Below the pieces are notes generated by a model, which did not search any database, was not told the DNA's origin, and worked only from the letters and a program-made list of their open reading frames with translations. A DNA stretch of 64,000 bases from assembly GCA_029379385.1 (NCBI GenBank), contig CM055612.1, forward strand, positions 17,918,001 to 17,982,000, in the 5' to 3' direction. Origin of the DNA: Quillaja saponaria (Eukaryota > Streptophyta > Magnoliopsida > Fabales > Quillajaceae). A program made the position numbers and the translations under genes. Each line of letters starts with the position of its first letter. Within the stretch, counting starts at the first letter, position 1. This document shows, one piece after another, positions 31,901 through 39,439 of this stretch.

Positions 31901-32988
31901 AAGACCAAATAACAGGCATAGACCGAACTAAAAGAGAGGTACCTCCTTAACTGAAGAAGCTAGTCTATTATTTTTGACATTAAACCTTTAACCAAGCTTT
32001 ACTTCTAGTATCGTTTATTAGCACCAAGTAGCCAGTTGCTATGTAAATTGGGCTAATCATTTTTGATAACATGGAAGGGCATTTTTCCTCAAGTTACTAA
32101 GCTAGTGGGGCATGCGTGAAGCTGTCAAAAACCATTCCACCTAAAAGCTTAAGCTGTTAGGTGAGACCCCAAGAATGGATTATAATCTCTTACATGCCCC
32201 CCGTATGCGCAAGCCCATTGGGCTTGTCAGCATAGAGAATGTACAGGCCCTTCTCATATCATGTGCTTAAACTCCTGACTATTTGGTTTTGGTCATAGAG
32301 GCTCTGATATTATATCAAAAAACCATGCCACCTAAAAGTTTACCTTGTTAGGTGAGGCTGTAGGAATAGGGTTATAATCTCTTACAAAGGCATTACACAA
32401 TACACATGCTTCCCTCTCCACGCTCTTTTTTCTGCATGCCAAAAGACAAAAAAGAAAAATGACAACAACAAATCATGGCAATATACAATTTCTTGTTTTC
32501 TGATCAACTTGGGATTTAAGATTTCTTGGGGGAAATTGTTTTCTCGTGCTAGGATTACTGACTATTGTTTTTGGTACATTGAAAATGATCAAACCTAGAA
32601 CCTTCTATCCCCAGACACCTATATGGCAAGACTGCTGAAATTATTACTTCAATTTCTTTCCATTTGTTTATCTGTAAAACTTGAAATTATTACATCAAAA
32701 TTTTGATGTTAAGCCTCCTCAACTTTCTAATTATTCTTTCAAATTGATATAGCTTGCAGCTGAACTTTCATACTTATGTTGTGATCTAGTTATGCTTTAA
32801 CTTCATATACTACTCGATCTCTATCTTATTATATAATATTAACTGAGGATATCTGCACTTTCTCTTGGAATTAGATGTATTTATCTGATCGGGAGTTCCA
32901 GGAGAAATTCAGACTGACCAAACAAGCCTTTTATGAGCTTCCTAAATGGAAACAAAACAAGCTGAAGATGTCTCTTGATCTGTTCTAA
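13118..32988 (+). CDS. VLN1: Villin-1-type actin-binding protein, 22 coding exons, one frameshift
   Basis: Exons, all GT-AG and phase-checked: 13118-13173, 13598-13697, 13926-13994, 17524-17757, 18076-18253, 18338-18470, 18972-19137, 20005-20155, 20235-20320, 20411-20566, 22343-22411, 22622-22690, 23057-23195, 28129-28257, 28443-28590, 28710-28720, 29362-29502, 29924-30049, 30783-30845, 31089-31302, 31781-31938, 32875-32988. The product has six gelsolin repeats (G1-G6, about residues 1-720), a Ser-rich linker (about 742-850) and a C-terminal headpiece. Villins bind, bundle, cap and sever F-actin. Total length minus one base is 903 codons including stop, close to the ~900 residues of plant VLN1. 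Exon 13 has 139 nt between two phase-0 junctions, so it carries a +1 insertion. Taken literally, the protein ends at about residue 533, within G5. No second gene copy is in view. Family assignment is very firm; functionality is uncertain. Confidence 0.93.
13332..13360 (+). repeat. Poly-A tract in villin intron 1
   Basis: A homopolymer of about 29 A lies in the 424-bp intron between villin exons 1 and 2. It could be a slippage tract or the tail of an old retroposed sequence; no adjoining SINE-like body is evident. Confidence 0.7.
14209..14313 (+). repeat. Copia 5' LTR
   Basis: A 105-bp LTR beginning GGTTGGTATAAATAC and ending CTTCA. Its first base is G where the 3' LTR has the canonical T of TG, so the terminus has mutated. 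It matches the 3' LTR throughout, with scattered substitutions and an indel near TAGGAG. Confidence 0.88.
14314..14326 (+). promoter_or_regulatory. Primer-binding site (initiator Met tRNA type)
   Basis: TGGTATCAGAGCC immediately follows the 5' LTR, the standard PBS complementary to the 3' end of plant initiator methionine tRNA. Confidence 0.9.
14441..16750 (+). pseudogene. Degenerate copia pol (INT C-terminus, RT, RNase H)
   Basis: At 14456-14668 the frame reads the integrase C-terminal signature with [15 protein letters not shown] opens at about 15240 ([20 protein letters not shown]) and continues with matches to the copia [10 protein letters not shown] block at about 15550. The catalytic YVDDI lies at about 15804-15818. 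RNase H remnants include [16 protein letters not shown] (about 16369-16416) and the closing IYAPS just before the PPT. Stops occur at, for example, 15538 and 15893, and several frame changes are needed. No functional product is expected. Confidence 0.88.
16751..16872 (+). repeat. Copia polypurine tract and 3' LTR
   Basis: PPT AAGGGGAG (16751-16758) abuts the 3' LTR (16759-16872, 114 bp), which starts TGTTGGTG and ends CTTCA with intact TG..CA ends. Confidence 0.88.
17524..19137 (+). other. VLN1: Villin exons 4-7 (end of G1, G2, start of G3)
   Basis: Exon 4 (17524-17757) encodes the [19 protein letters not shown] region and [14 protein letters not shown], ending in the basic GDHVVRVKE segment at the G1-G2 boundary. 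Exon 5 (18076-18253) carries [18 protein letters not shown] of G2. Exon 6 (18338-18470) has [14 protein letters not shown]. Exon 7 (18972-19137) has [19 protein letters not shown] of G3. All frames are open and phases agree. Confidence 0.92.
20870..21580. mobile_element. Possible DNA-transposon remnant in villin intron 10
   Basis: Intron 10 (20567-22342) is expanded. Between about 20870 and 21580, GATTCAA/CGATTC-type words cluster at both ends. A short acidic reading frame (EEDEF-like, around 21120-21190) resembles the acidic tails of some hAT transposases. No terminal inverted repeat or target duplication could be fixed, so the class is a guess. Confidence 0.2.
21690..21722. repeat. C-rich then A-rich simple tract
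   Basis: A CCCCACC/CCCCCC run followed by A-runs in villin intron 10. It is low-complexity sequence, outside the splice sites. Confidence 0.7.
22740..22990. other. Villin intron 12 insert-like sequence
   Basis: Intron 12 (22691-23056) contains about 250 bp with phrases common in plant LTR/TRIM ends (AATGTGGGACTT near 22950). No paired terminal repeat is visible here, so it is probably a fragment of an older element. Confidence 0.25.
23057..23195 (+). pseudogene. VLN1: Villin exon 13 carrying a +1 frameshift
   Basis: Upstream exon 12 and downstream exon 14 both fix phase 0, yet this exon is 139 nt, one more than 46 codons. The frame is good up to ALFR. It then needs removal of one A at about 23146-23147 to continue as the expected [16 protein letters not shown] strand of G5. 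Unmodified, translation runs into TGA at 23189-23191. Splice sites (TTATAG|GGAGG and CAG|GTAACT) are intact. Either a genuine null mutation or a base-call error. Confidence 0.88.
23442..23775 (-). mobile_element. TRIM (terminal-repeat retrotransposon in miniature) in villin intron 13
   Basis: The element is 23447-23770 (324 bp) with perfect 5-bp target duplication CATAT at 23442-23446 and 23771-23775. Its two LTRs, 23447-23551 and 23668-23770, both start TGTT(G/A)GAG and end GAGTTCA on the plus strand. A reverse-complement PBS, CTCTGATACCA (23657-23667), abuts the right LTR, so the element is oriented on the minus strand. The interior is only 116 bp with no coding capacity. No clear polypurine tract lies next to the other LTR. 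Confidence 0.9.
24110..24380 (+). repeat. Imperfect tandem array, ~65-70 bp period
   Basis: Three to four degenerate units share the pattern (AAGGTAAAG/AAGATAAAGG)-(C/A)AAAAAA...AATTCTAAGGGTACAA-G-TGGCAAGG-TGAAATTTTTT. Example unit starts are near 24140, 24200, 24270 and 24340. The block is purine-rich on the plus strand, and both strands have fortuitous ORFs across it. Confidence 0.55.
24385..24500. other. GC-rich island in villin intron 13
   Basis: About 115 bp of markedly GC-rich sequence (GGCCTAGG, GGCCCGAGGAGC, GGGCCTAGC) sits in otherwise AT-rich intron, next to the tandem array. It is probably part of the same retroelement LTR or leader. No gene signal. Confidence 0.4.
24552..25425. 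repeat. Large inverted repeat (~400-bp arms, ~70-nt loop)
   Basis: Left arm 24552-24936 is imperfectly complementary to right arm 25006-25425. Paired landmarks are ACAATCTTTTTCTGATGGGA (from 24857) with the CAGAAAAAGATTGTAG region (about 25073), and TTGGTTTTGATTTTGA (about 24603) with TCAAAATTGAAATCAAAACC (about 25340). The loop is 24937-25005. It lies in villin intron 13, so every villin pre-mRNA would include a long hairpin. Sequence of the arms is retroelement- or pararetrovirus-like rather than villin-derived. Confidence 0.82.
25500..26660 (+). mobile_element. Degenerate, possibly endogenous pararetrovirus-like sequence
   Basis: This stretch of villin intron 13 has no open frame, but conceptual translations show short runs with the Trp/Asp/Phe spacing found upstream of pol in some caulimovirid-type polyproteins (about 25850-26050). 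Downstream, at about 26534, a CTTATAAAAGGAAGCC box followed by CTCTCATTCAAAG resembles a plant pararetrovirus promoter. Repeated GGTGCCAAC/GATGCCAACAG words precede it. Many stops and frame changes make it non-functional. It may instead be an LTR element; this is a tentative call. Confidence 0.25.
26940..27560. other. Insert-like sequence in villin intron 13
   Basis: At 27000-27200 variants of GAATATTTGAATTTG recur, as in some MITE or LTR ends. At 27229 a TGTTGGATC start is followed by a CCTATATAAATATAGGC box (about 27438-27454), which suggests a solo LTR of roughly 330 bp on the plus strand. No target duplication or second LTR was found. Confidence 0.3.
28129..28720 (+). other. VLN1: Villin exons 14-16 (G5 to G6 linker), including a microexon
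   Basis: Exon 14 (28129-28257) reads [20 protein letters not shown]. Exon 15 (28443-28590) reads [20 protein letters not shown] and ends in phase 1. Exon 16 (28710-28720) is only 11 nt and encodes G-D-L-K across the junctions, with CCACCAG before it and GTATAG after it. Exon 17 then starts in phase 0 with VKELYNF. These exons are open, so only exon 13 breaks the gene. Confidence 0.9.
29362..30845 (+). other. VLN1: Villin exons 17-19 (G6)
   Basis: Exon 17 (29362-29502) carries [18 protein letters not shown]. Exon 18 (29924-30049) has [20 protein letters not shown] and [16 protein letters not shown]. Exon 19 (30783-30845) has [17 protein letters not shown], the end of G6. All are phase 0. Confidence 0.92.
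30080..30360. other. Retroelement-like fragment in villin intron 18
   Basis: About 280 bp with phrases typical of reversed copia LTRs (AAGAGAATTATCAGTGAATT, CTCACACACTGG, TATATACTCTTTCAACACTC). Only one copy is seen and no boundaries can be fixed. Confidence 0.25.
31089..31938 (+). other. VLN1: Villin exons 20-21 (serine-rich linker)
   Basis: Exon 20 (31089-31302) encodes a Ser/Thr/Asn-rich, low-complexity linker ([19 protein letters not shown]). Exon 21 (31781-31938) ends with the conserved pre-headpiece segment [20 protein letters not shown]. The linker separates the gelsolin core from the headpiece, as in other plant villins. Confidence 0.9.
32123..32386 (-). mobile_element. TRIM in villin intron 21
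   Basis: The element is 264 bp. LTRs are 32123-32194 (72 bp, TGTCAAAAACC...CTCTTACA) and 32313-32386 (74 bp, TATCAAAAAACC...CTCTTACA). A decayed reverse-complement PBS, GCTCTGATATTA (32301-32312, canonical GCTCTGATACCA), abuts the right LTR. A plus-strand TGCCCCCCG (32195-32203), the complement of a polypurine tract, abuts the left one. It therefore lies on the minus strand. Flanks GAAGC and AAGGC share only three of five positions, so the target duplication is eroded. Confidence 0.82.
32875..32988 (+). other. VLN1: Villin exon 22 (headpiece domain and stop)
   Basis: Encodes [20 protein letters not shown] and [16 protein letters not shown], then TAA. This is the classic villin headpiece with its KWKQNKLK F-actin-binding helix. 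Strong conservation here argues that the gene was under selection until recently. Confidence 0.95.
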
Positions 32989-34470
32989 GCCATGGATGTT
33001 GAAGACTCACACCAGGTGCTTGTCTTAATCAATCATATATTCTTTTGTATTCAAGGCTAGTTCTTTCATAACTGGAGACTTTGGTTCATTTTATTAATAA
33101 AATGTGGCCTGTTAAATCTCCTTTATCACTAGTCAGTAAATTATGCAGTAAAGCTGGAATGTCTTTCTTTGAGAGGAGAAGAAGAGCAGAGCTGGAATCA
33201 TTAGGTATTTGTAAAAGGAAAATAAAATAGAATCTGGATATAATATTTATCTTTGATCAGGCTTTGACCTTTTCTATAAGATTATGGTTAAATTAGGATA
33301 AACTCCGTTCTAGCCATACTAAGACGTTTGGATATAGTTATGATGAAGGACGTTCAATTATATGGACCTTAACATGCAAAGAAAGAAAAGGAAAAACAAA
33401 GAGGGAAGAAAGAATCCTTGGTGATTGGTACTGAACTTTTTTAGTCAGTATATTTACTTGAATTCAGATTCAAATAAGAGCCATCTTCCCATCCTTTTCT
33501 TTTTGGATGCTTTGTTATCACAATTTAAACGTATAACTTGCCCAAATGTGAATTTAGTTGGTCATAAAAACTTAAATATCGTACCAATAAATTGTCATAA
33601 TGTTCACAAAAACATAAAGGAAACAGAGTAAAATGTATAACAATCTAGTAAAATGTACAACAATCTCTTCAGCGAGATTAATTTTTAAGATTTTTTGAGA
33701 AGAAATTTGAGGGGATTATATCCCGAGAAGAACCCTTCAATTTTGAAATCTTGATAAATAACAAACTGGTAAGATGTATTTTTGATTGACGTGTATGAAT
33801 ACGATTTTGATGATATGCTTATCTTACATTTGTGGGCATTATTTATTACTACTAAGATCATACTGCAGGAAAATGAAATAGTACTTGTCTTGTTTGGAAA
33901 TAATTATGGGTCAATTTAGCATCTCCAAATATATGGATCTTTTGGGATGAAAATTTATTGGAGTATGGTTGGTGGTTTTAATAATGTCAAGTAGGGGTTC
34001 AACTTGTGGATGGAAATGGAATTATTAATTCCTGTTTTGGCTTATCTGAAGCTTTTGGTTTTGTTGTCTATTTACAAGGTTTGACTATCTGCTCGCTCAG
34101 GAAAGCTACAAAGATCTATTAAGATCTGTTTCATCAAGTGGACAAGGGACAGACACCTCCATCAATTCTCAAATGTATTTTCTCCATTAACGATGGTTCA
34201 GCTGTACATTGTTGAATGTTGCAAAAACATGTGCCGCTCAAGTTAGTTGGACAATTTGCAAAGCATCAATGATCAAATTCATTAGTGTGCTCTATTACGT
34301 CTTTTGCTATGGATTGATGTGTGGACTTGACTGATTAATGGGAAGAAAACAAAACAATCTTCTCGGTTCTCACAGCTTCCATGGGAGGGTTCAGCCATAT
34401 TCCAATAACTATATAACAATCATAAAAGCTGAATTATTAATGTAAACGTTCATATTTATGCTTTATTTGA
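32989..34470 (+). other. Villin 3' UTR and downstream flank
   Basis: Non-coding. A possible 3' UTR intron runs from CACACCAG|GTGCTT (about 33016) to CGCTCAG|GAAAGC (about 34101). AATGTAAACGTTCATAT near 34440 could be the polyadenylation region. The middle is AT-rich with no recognisable element. Confidence 0.35.
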
Positions 34471-34976
34471 CAGGAGTGAATATGGAAGAAAATATTAAAT
34501 TGAAATATTTTAAAGAGAAAATTGACATTACGATCACAATTTTCTTTTGTTTTTTTCGTTCGCAAGTGTGGAAAAAAGAGAAAGATTAAATTTTTATTGT
34601 TGGGTGACTAATAGGGTGTGCAGGGTTTGTGGTCCCTGCATAACGTTGAGTTTTAATTGGAAATGTGGCAAAATTTTAGACACTTAAATTGTTGACATTA
34701 TGAAAGGAATTAACAGGGAATTTAATGAAGTTAAGTTGGTGGACACACTTAGACAGAAAACCAACCAATTTTACTTTTTTATTTTATTTTATTTTTAGTA
34801 CTTCACTACAATCATTTGCAAAAACATGAATTTACCACCAATTGTGGCTAAGAAGATTCAAACTTTCAACTACTTGAGGAATGTTTTTTGAATTCATTTA
34901 TGGTTAGACCAACCCGCTCTTAGCTAGTAGAAGGTTTTTTGTTTAATTATGATATATAAAAAAAAGTAGAAAGTCT

Positions 34977-35010
<34 letters not shown>

Positions 35011-35440
35011 AGGAAGAAGATGAAGGTTTAACAAAAAGAATAGGCTGTTTTGCGTTTTCAATAAGGACGCATCTAGAACAAATAATAAAGTTTCAAAAAA
35101 AAGAGTCTATAAAAACACAGAGGAGCTAGAATGTAACATTACATTACATAAGAAAGTAATTGATACCTAATGATTTATTTTTCACAATAAAATCATTTGA
35201 CTTTAGGGCTTGGAAATTAAAGACATTCATTAGAGTTCTATTTATTTTGGAGTAATAATGTGTTTAGTACAAAGTGAAGACTACAATTAGACTAATAAAG
35301 AGGAGCTATCACACCCTCATACGAAGACATGACTAATCGAAGAAATAGATAACCAAATTGCCGTAATATTGATTTCAAATCGAAGAAACACATATGATAT
35401 TTGACCAAACTAGAAATTAAAGGAAAGTTTGGAAAACACA
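34471..35440. other. AT-rich intergenic sequence
   Basis: No gene is supported. It contains a TTTTATTTTATTTTATTTTT stretch (about 34770) and a poly-A tract of about 24 bases (34986-35009). Confidence 0.6.
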
Positions 35441-35449
35441 AACTATATA

Positions 35450-37650
35450 CAAATGTGCATTTCCTGCAATGTATAACAATTTAACAAAAAAATTTGGCAG
35501 AGGTTCCCCCATAAATTTGAACATGCCCAAAAATACAAACATAATATACCTGGTTACATACAACTAGACCATAACATCAACAGTAACCACAAAAAGCTCT
35601 GCTCCATTATATACCACAACCCATAACAACCTAAATGATTACATCGATCAAAATCCAATACTCAAGCCCTAAAGTGACTACAAATTCCATCCCTTGCTTT
35701 CAAGTAAATGGTCACGAAGGAATACCTTGCCGCAACACTATCAGTAAGTCACGTATCCGTCGTGATGTATGCTGGGCTCCTGATACTAAGAAAAAACATG
35801 AACAACCGAGGGGTGAGTTATAAAGACTAAGTTAGTGAAAAACGTACCCAAATGATATATCAATCAATACATAATTAAAACACATAGGTCAAATAATTTC
35901 ATGATAATATGAATTTCAAAACAATTTAATTTCATACGTACGTAAACATAGAAAACGTAAAATCAAACAAATGCAATTCAAGTAATCCAATATCCACACA
36001 AATCAATCAAAGCATCAAAAAGGGTCAATCGGAGTAACTTAGCGCCCACATTCCAAATACATATCCTCCTTGGGGCATTTTTGCTCCTGCACACCAAGAA
36101 TATATATAACTCCTCACATATCCTCCCCCGGTTGAGTTATTCTAATATTTTTAATCAAATATCAAATAGTCAAATCAAGTTATCCAAGATGCACCTGGAT
36201 TCTATTTCATATAAAAATTAGTTTCATTGGCCCTTATCAAATACAAACCAAGTTACACATCTAACACCATACAATTAATATGTGAATGTCAACAATATAA
36301 CATTTAATCGATCAATTCAATTATAATACTAAACATTCACCTTTGAAAACTATATAAACATATTCACAAAAATACATTGAAATAATTAATCACAACACAC
36401 CAACAATAACTAAAGAGTAACCTTTTCCACTCACAAGGCTTATGAATTTTGCATATCGTTCCTTCTTGAATTCGAAGGTGATGATAGATCAACCACACGT
36501 TCTGGAATTGAAAATCATAACTTCAAGCATTGCTTAGTTTATAATTTTCATAGTTATAATCCTTTAATTAATCATTTTAACTAATAAAACTTATATAGGT
36601 TAACTCTTATGTATTTACTAAAAGTTATCATCTTTTAGGCATTTCAACAAATACCTTGAGGGTGTATTCAATTTCTATTGATATATATGTATATAGGTAT
36701 ATACATACACTAAGAAATCCAACACAACCCAACAATTTCCATCTTATTCAATTTCCAAACATTGAATTCAAGTTAATTAATTACTTAAATTTCATCAAAT
36801 GCTTGAACTATATAATTCTAACATCAACATATTCCAATTCTGAAACTTATTTCCAATAATCAAATTACCACCTTATATGTTCTTTGTTCCTAACTTTTTA
36901 TTTACAACTCTTCATTTCTAAGCCTAACTTATCAAACCACCAATACATTAAAAGAAATAAGTTAGAGGAACTACCACAAACAAGGAGGAGTCTTGTTGCC
37001 CTCCTAATTTTCCCTCACAGCTAGACAAGGAGGTGCAGGGAAGAGAGGCAACTAGTGGTTGCAGTTTGGAAAGAAGGCAGCAAAGTCAAACGAAAAGGAT
37101 GTTACTGCAATTATAGAAGCTGGTGGTAACTGCTTTAGCTACTTAAGAAGTTGCTTCCAGTCACTATTCATGATTCTTGGATGAGGAGGAAGAGAGGTAA
37201 AGCCTACCGTGCAAGACAGACAGCCAAGGCAAACTGACTCACGGCTACACCTTGGCCTGGCTGCAGAAAGGGAGGAACTAAAAGGCAGGGGCAAAACAGG
37301 GGATGGCAGCAAGGTTGCTATTGGTTGATGCAAACCGAACTAAATAACAGCTCCAAAATCCACCAAAAACAGTCTCCAATGGCCTATAAATGTGGAGTTT
37401 GAAGAAGACTCATAAGGGGGCTGAACTCAGCTATAAAGAATAGCTCACCACCTTTTAAAACACGAGAGGAAACATGACAAAAACAAAACAAGAGCAAAGG
37501 AGGAAATGGGTAGAAAAATACAAGAGAATGAAAGAAAAGAAAAGAAAAAGCAAAAAGGGAACAAATGATAAAGTTAAACTCCACTTTTTTATAAAGTTAT
37601 GGTGTAAAACTCTTGATAATTTTAAATTTATTATATATATTTATACATAT
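35450..37650 (-). mobile_element. LTR-like non-coding repeat, probable solo LTR
   Basis: The stretch has no coding frame, but its composition is that of a plant gypsy-type LTR read on the minus strand. A CATTTATAGGCC box (minus strand, about 37382-37394) could be a TATA signal. Downstream on that strand comes a long transcribed-like region, with GAGGGGTGAGTTATAAA-type words on the plus strand near 35807. No second LTR, PBS or pol fragment was found, so it is classed as a solo LTR only tentatively. Confidence 0.35.
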
Positions 37651-37659
37651 ATTAAATAT

Positions 37660-38311
37660 TCATTGTCTCTAGTTTACTTTGTTTATAAGTTTGTTTCTCA
37701 TATAATTAAAAAGAATCCATAAGACAACATTTAAATATCACATTAAAACATCTAGTTATAACAAGAACATTCTCCGAAGATAGTTATAGAGCAAAAAATT
37801 CTCATTAATGGGTGGTGTTATGAGGAGGAGTTTTGGAAACAAAATACAGGGTCAAATGGTTCTGCTGTAAGTAAGGACAATAAGACAAATAAGTTTTCAA
37901 CTCTTATTAGGATATTATTGGGGAAGATATTTGCACAACAACCAAAGATTTTTTCAAAAGCGAAAAAATGCTTTAGGGCTTCAACCATATAGTCATTGCC
38001 CTAATTTTGAAAGTCACACATTCAAAAGATATGACTCAGGTGAGACCAATTAGTTTTTATTAATTTTTTTAGAAGATTATATACAAAGTCATAGATGTAC
38101 AGTCTGAAGCTAATCATAGGTTCCATCATTAGTTATGACTAAAGTGCCTTCCTACAAGGTCGACTCATTTCAAGTAACATTCTTGATGCGCACGAACTCG
38201 TGAATAGTTTGAAAGCAAGGAAGATGAGATGTAAATGTGACATGACTATCAAAATTAATATGATCAAGGCATTGATAGCCTTGAGTGGGGATTTCTTGAA
38301 CAAAATATGAC
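37660..38311. other. Intergenic sequence left of the Tat element
   Basis: No gene. Low coding signal and no repeat structure recognised up to the LTR start at 38312. Confidence 0.5.
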
Positions 38312-38810
38312 TGTTACGACATGAATTATCTGGATATAGGTGTCAAGGTTGACTTCCAGTTGGTGACGAGATTCACCCATAAAGGAATGGGAGTAAAGGT
38401 TTGGGGTCCAATGGTAAAGTTAGGAACCATTAGGAGAGTATTAACTATAATGTAAAGAGTAAAGTATACATAATAAATCTTTGAAGGTTTTAGATCCTTA
38501 TATATTTAAAGAGGCCTTAAACTAGTAAGAGTGTCTCATGTGTTGTCCTCTTCAAGGCCCAAAAAAGGACAGTCATCACCATATGATGCTCTGCGATTGG
38601 TCTGTCCTTTTTCAATATATCACCAATCCCACTGGAGCCTTGAAGGAAAGCTTGGGCGACAATCTCTTCACATAACTGTCTTTGTAGTCACCCGAGAAAC
38701 ATGTTTTATCTAGACTTTAATCTTACAAGTCCCAACCACGACGTAGTTAAGATTACTGAGTGACCTTAAAACCCGCACATCATTGTTTCCATCTCAACCC
38801 GAACTAGGTA
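38312..38810 (-). repeat. Tat element 3' LTR (left)
   Basis: On the plus strand it runs TGTTACGACATG..., shares GTGTCAAGGTTGACTTCCAG with the other LTR, and continues with ATATTTAAAGAGGCC and TCATCACCATATGATGCTCTGCG. The match to the other LTR is clear to about 38620. The inner edge is not exact because no polypurine tract could be recognised. Confidence 0.8.
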
Positions 38811-38957
38811 CTTAACGTTTTGGCTAACCACTAGGGGAAACCCAGAGAATGGAGAGGGAACAATTCATATTCTTGACAATTTTGAAATTCAAACTGAATC
38901 ATTCCTTTGAAAGCATGACATGTGGCAGGCAATTAAGATCTCCAGGATGAGGAGCCT

Positions 38958-38965
38958 TATAAAAG
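38958..38965 (+). promoter_or_regulatory. TATA box candidate for the antisense ORF
   Basis: TATAAAAG, followed by a C/T-rich leader with TTTTCACTTCAAACTTTC, points into the plus-strand antisense ORF. It is placed just inside the 3' LTR, where a dedicated antisense promoter would be expected. Confidence 0.45.
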
Positions 38966-39439
38966 TGAATTTTCAAAACCATTTTCTCATTTTTCACTTC
39001 AAACTTTCAAAACTTTCTCTGCCTCTTTTCTCTAAAGGAGACCTCAAAAACTAGACACCGAACTTTAGATTTTAGCTTTCTAGCTACTTTACCTCCTTTT
39101 ACATGTATGCTACCATTCAAAACTCTATTAATTTATCTAAGGCCAAGTACCTTTAGGAATAATTTCCTTACTTAGCCACTTTCCCCTTCTTATTAGTGTA
39201 ATGAGTCTGAGTTTAATCTCCTCTGTAGATTATCAAGGTCTTCCCAATCAACATAGACCAAGTTAAGACTTTGTTAGACAGTGAGGTCAAGTTGGCCAGA
39301 TGTCCCAATCAAGGCAAGGGATTAATGAAAGAGTTGAGAATCGAGGGTGCTTGCTAATTACTAGATAATCGATAGGTTCCCCAATCCCTAGTCTATCTAG
39401 CCTTAGACTCTAACGACGAGGACGAGGGGGAGTAGGCTG

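Noticed and set aside
37139..37584. Minus-strand ORFs around 37.1-37.6 kb as genes
   Set aside because: Low-complexity Ser/Leu/Phe-rich translations in a region that looks like the transcribed part of an LTR; no family match.
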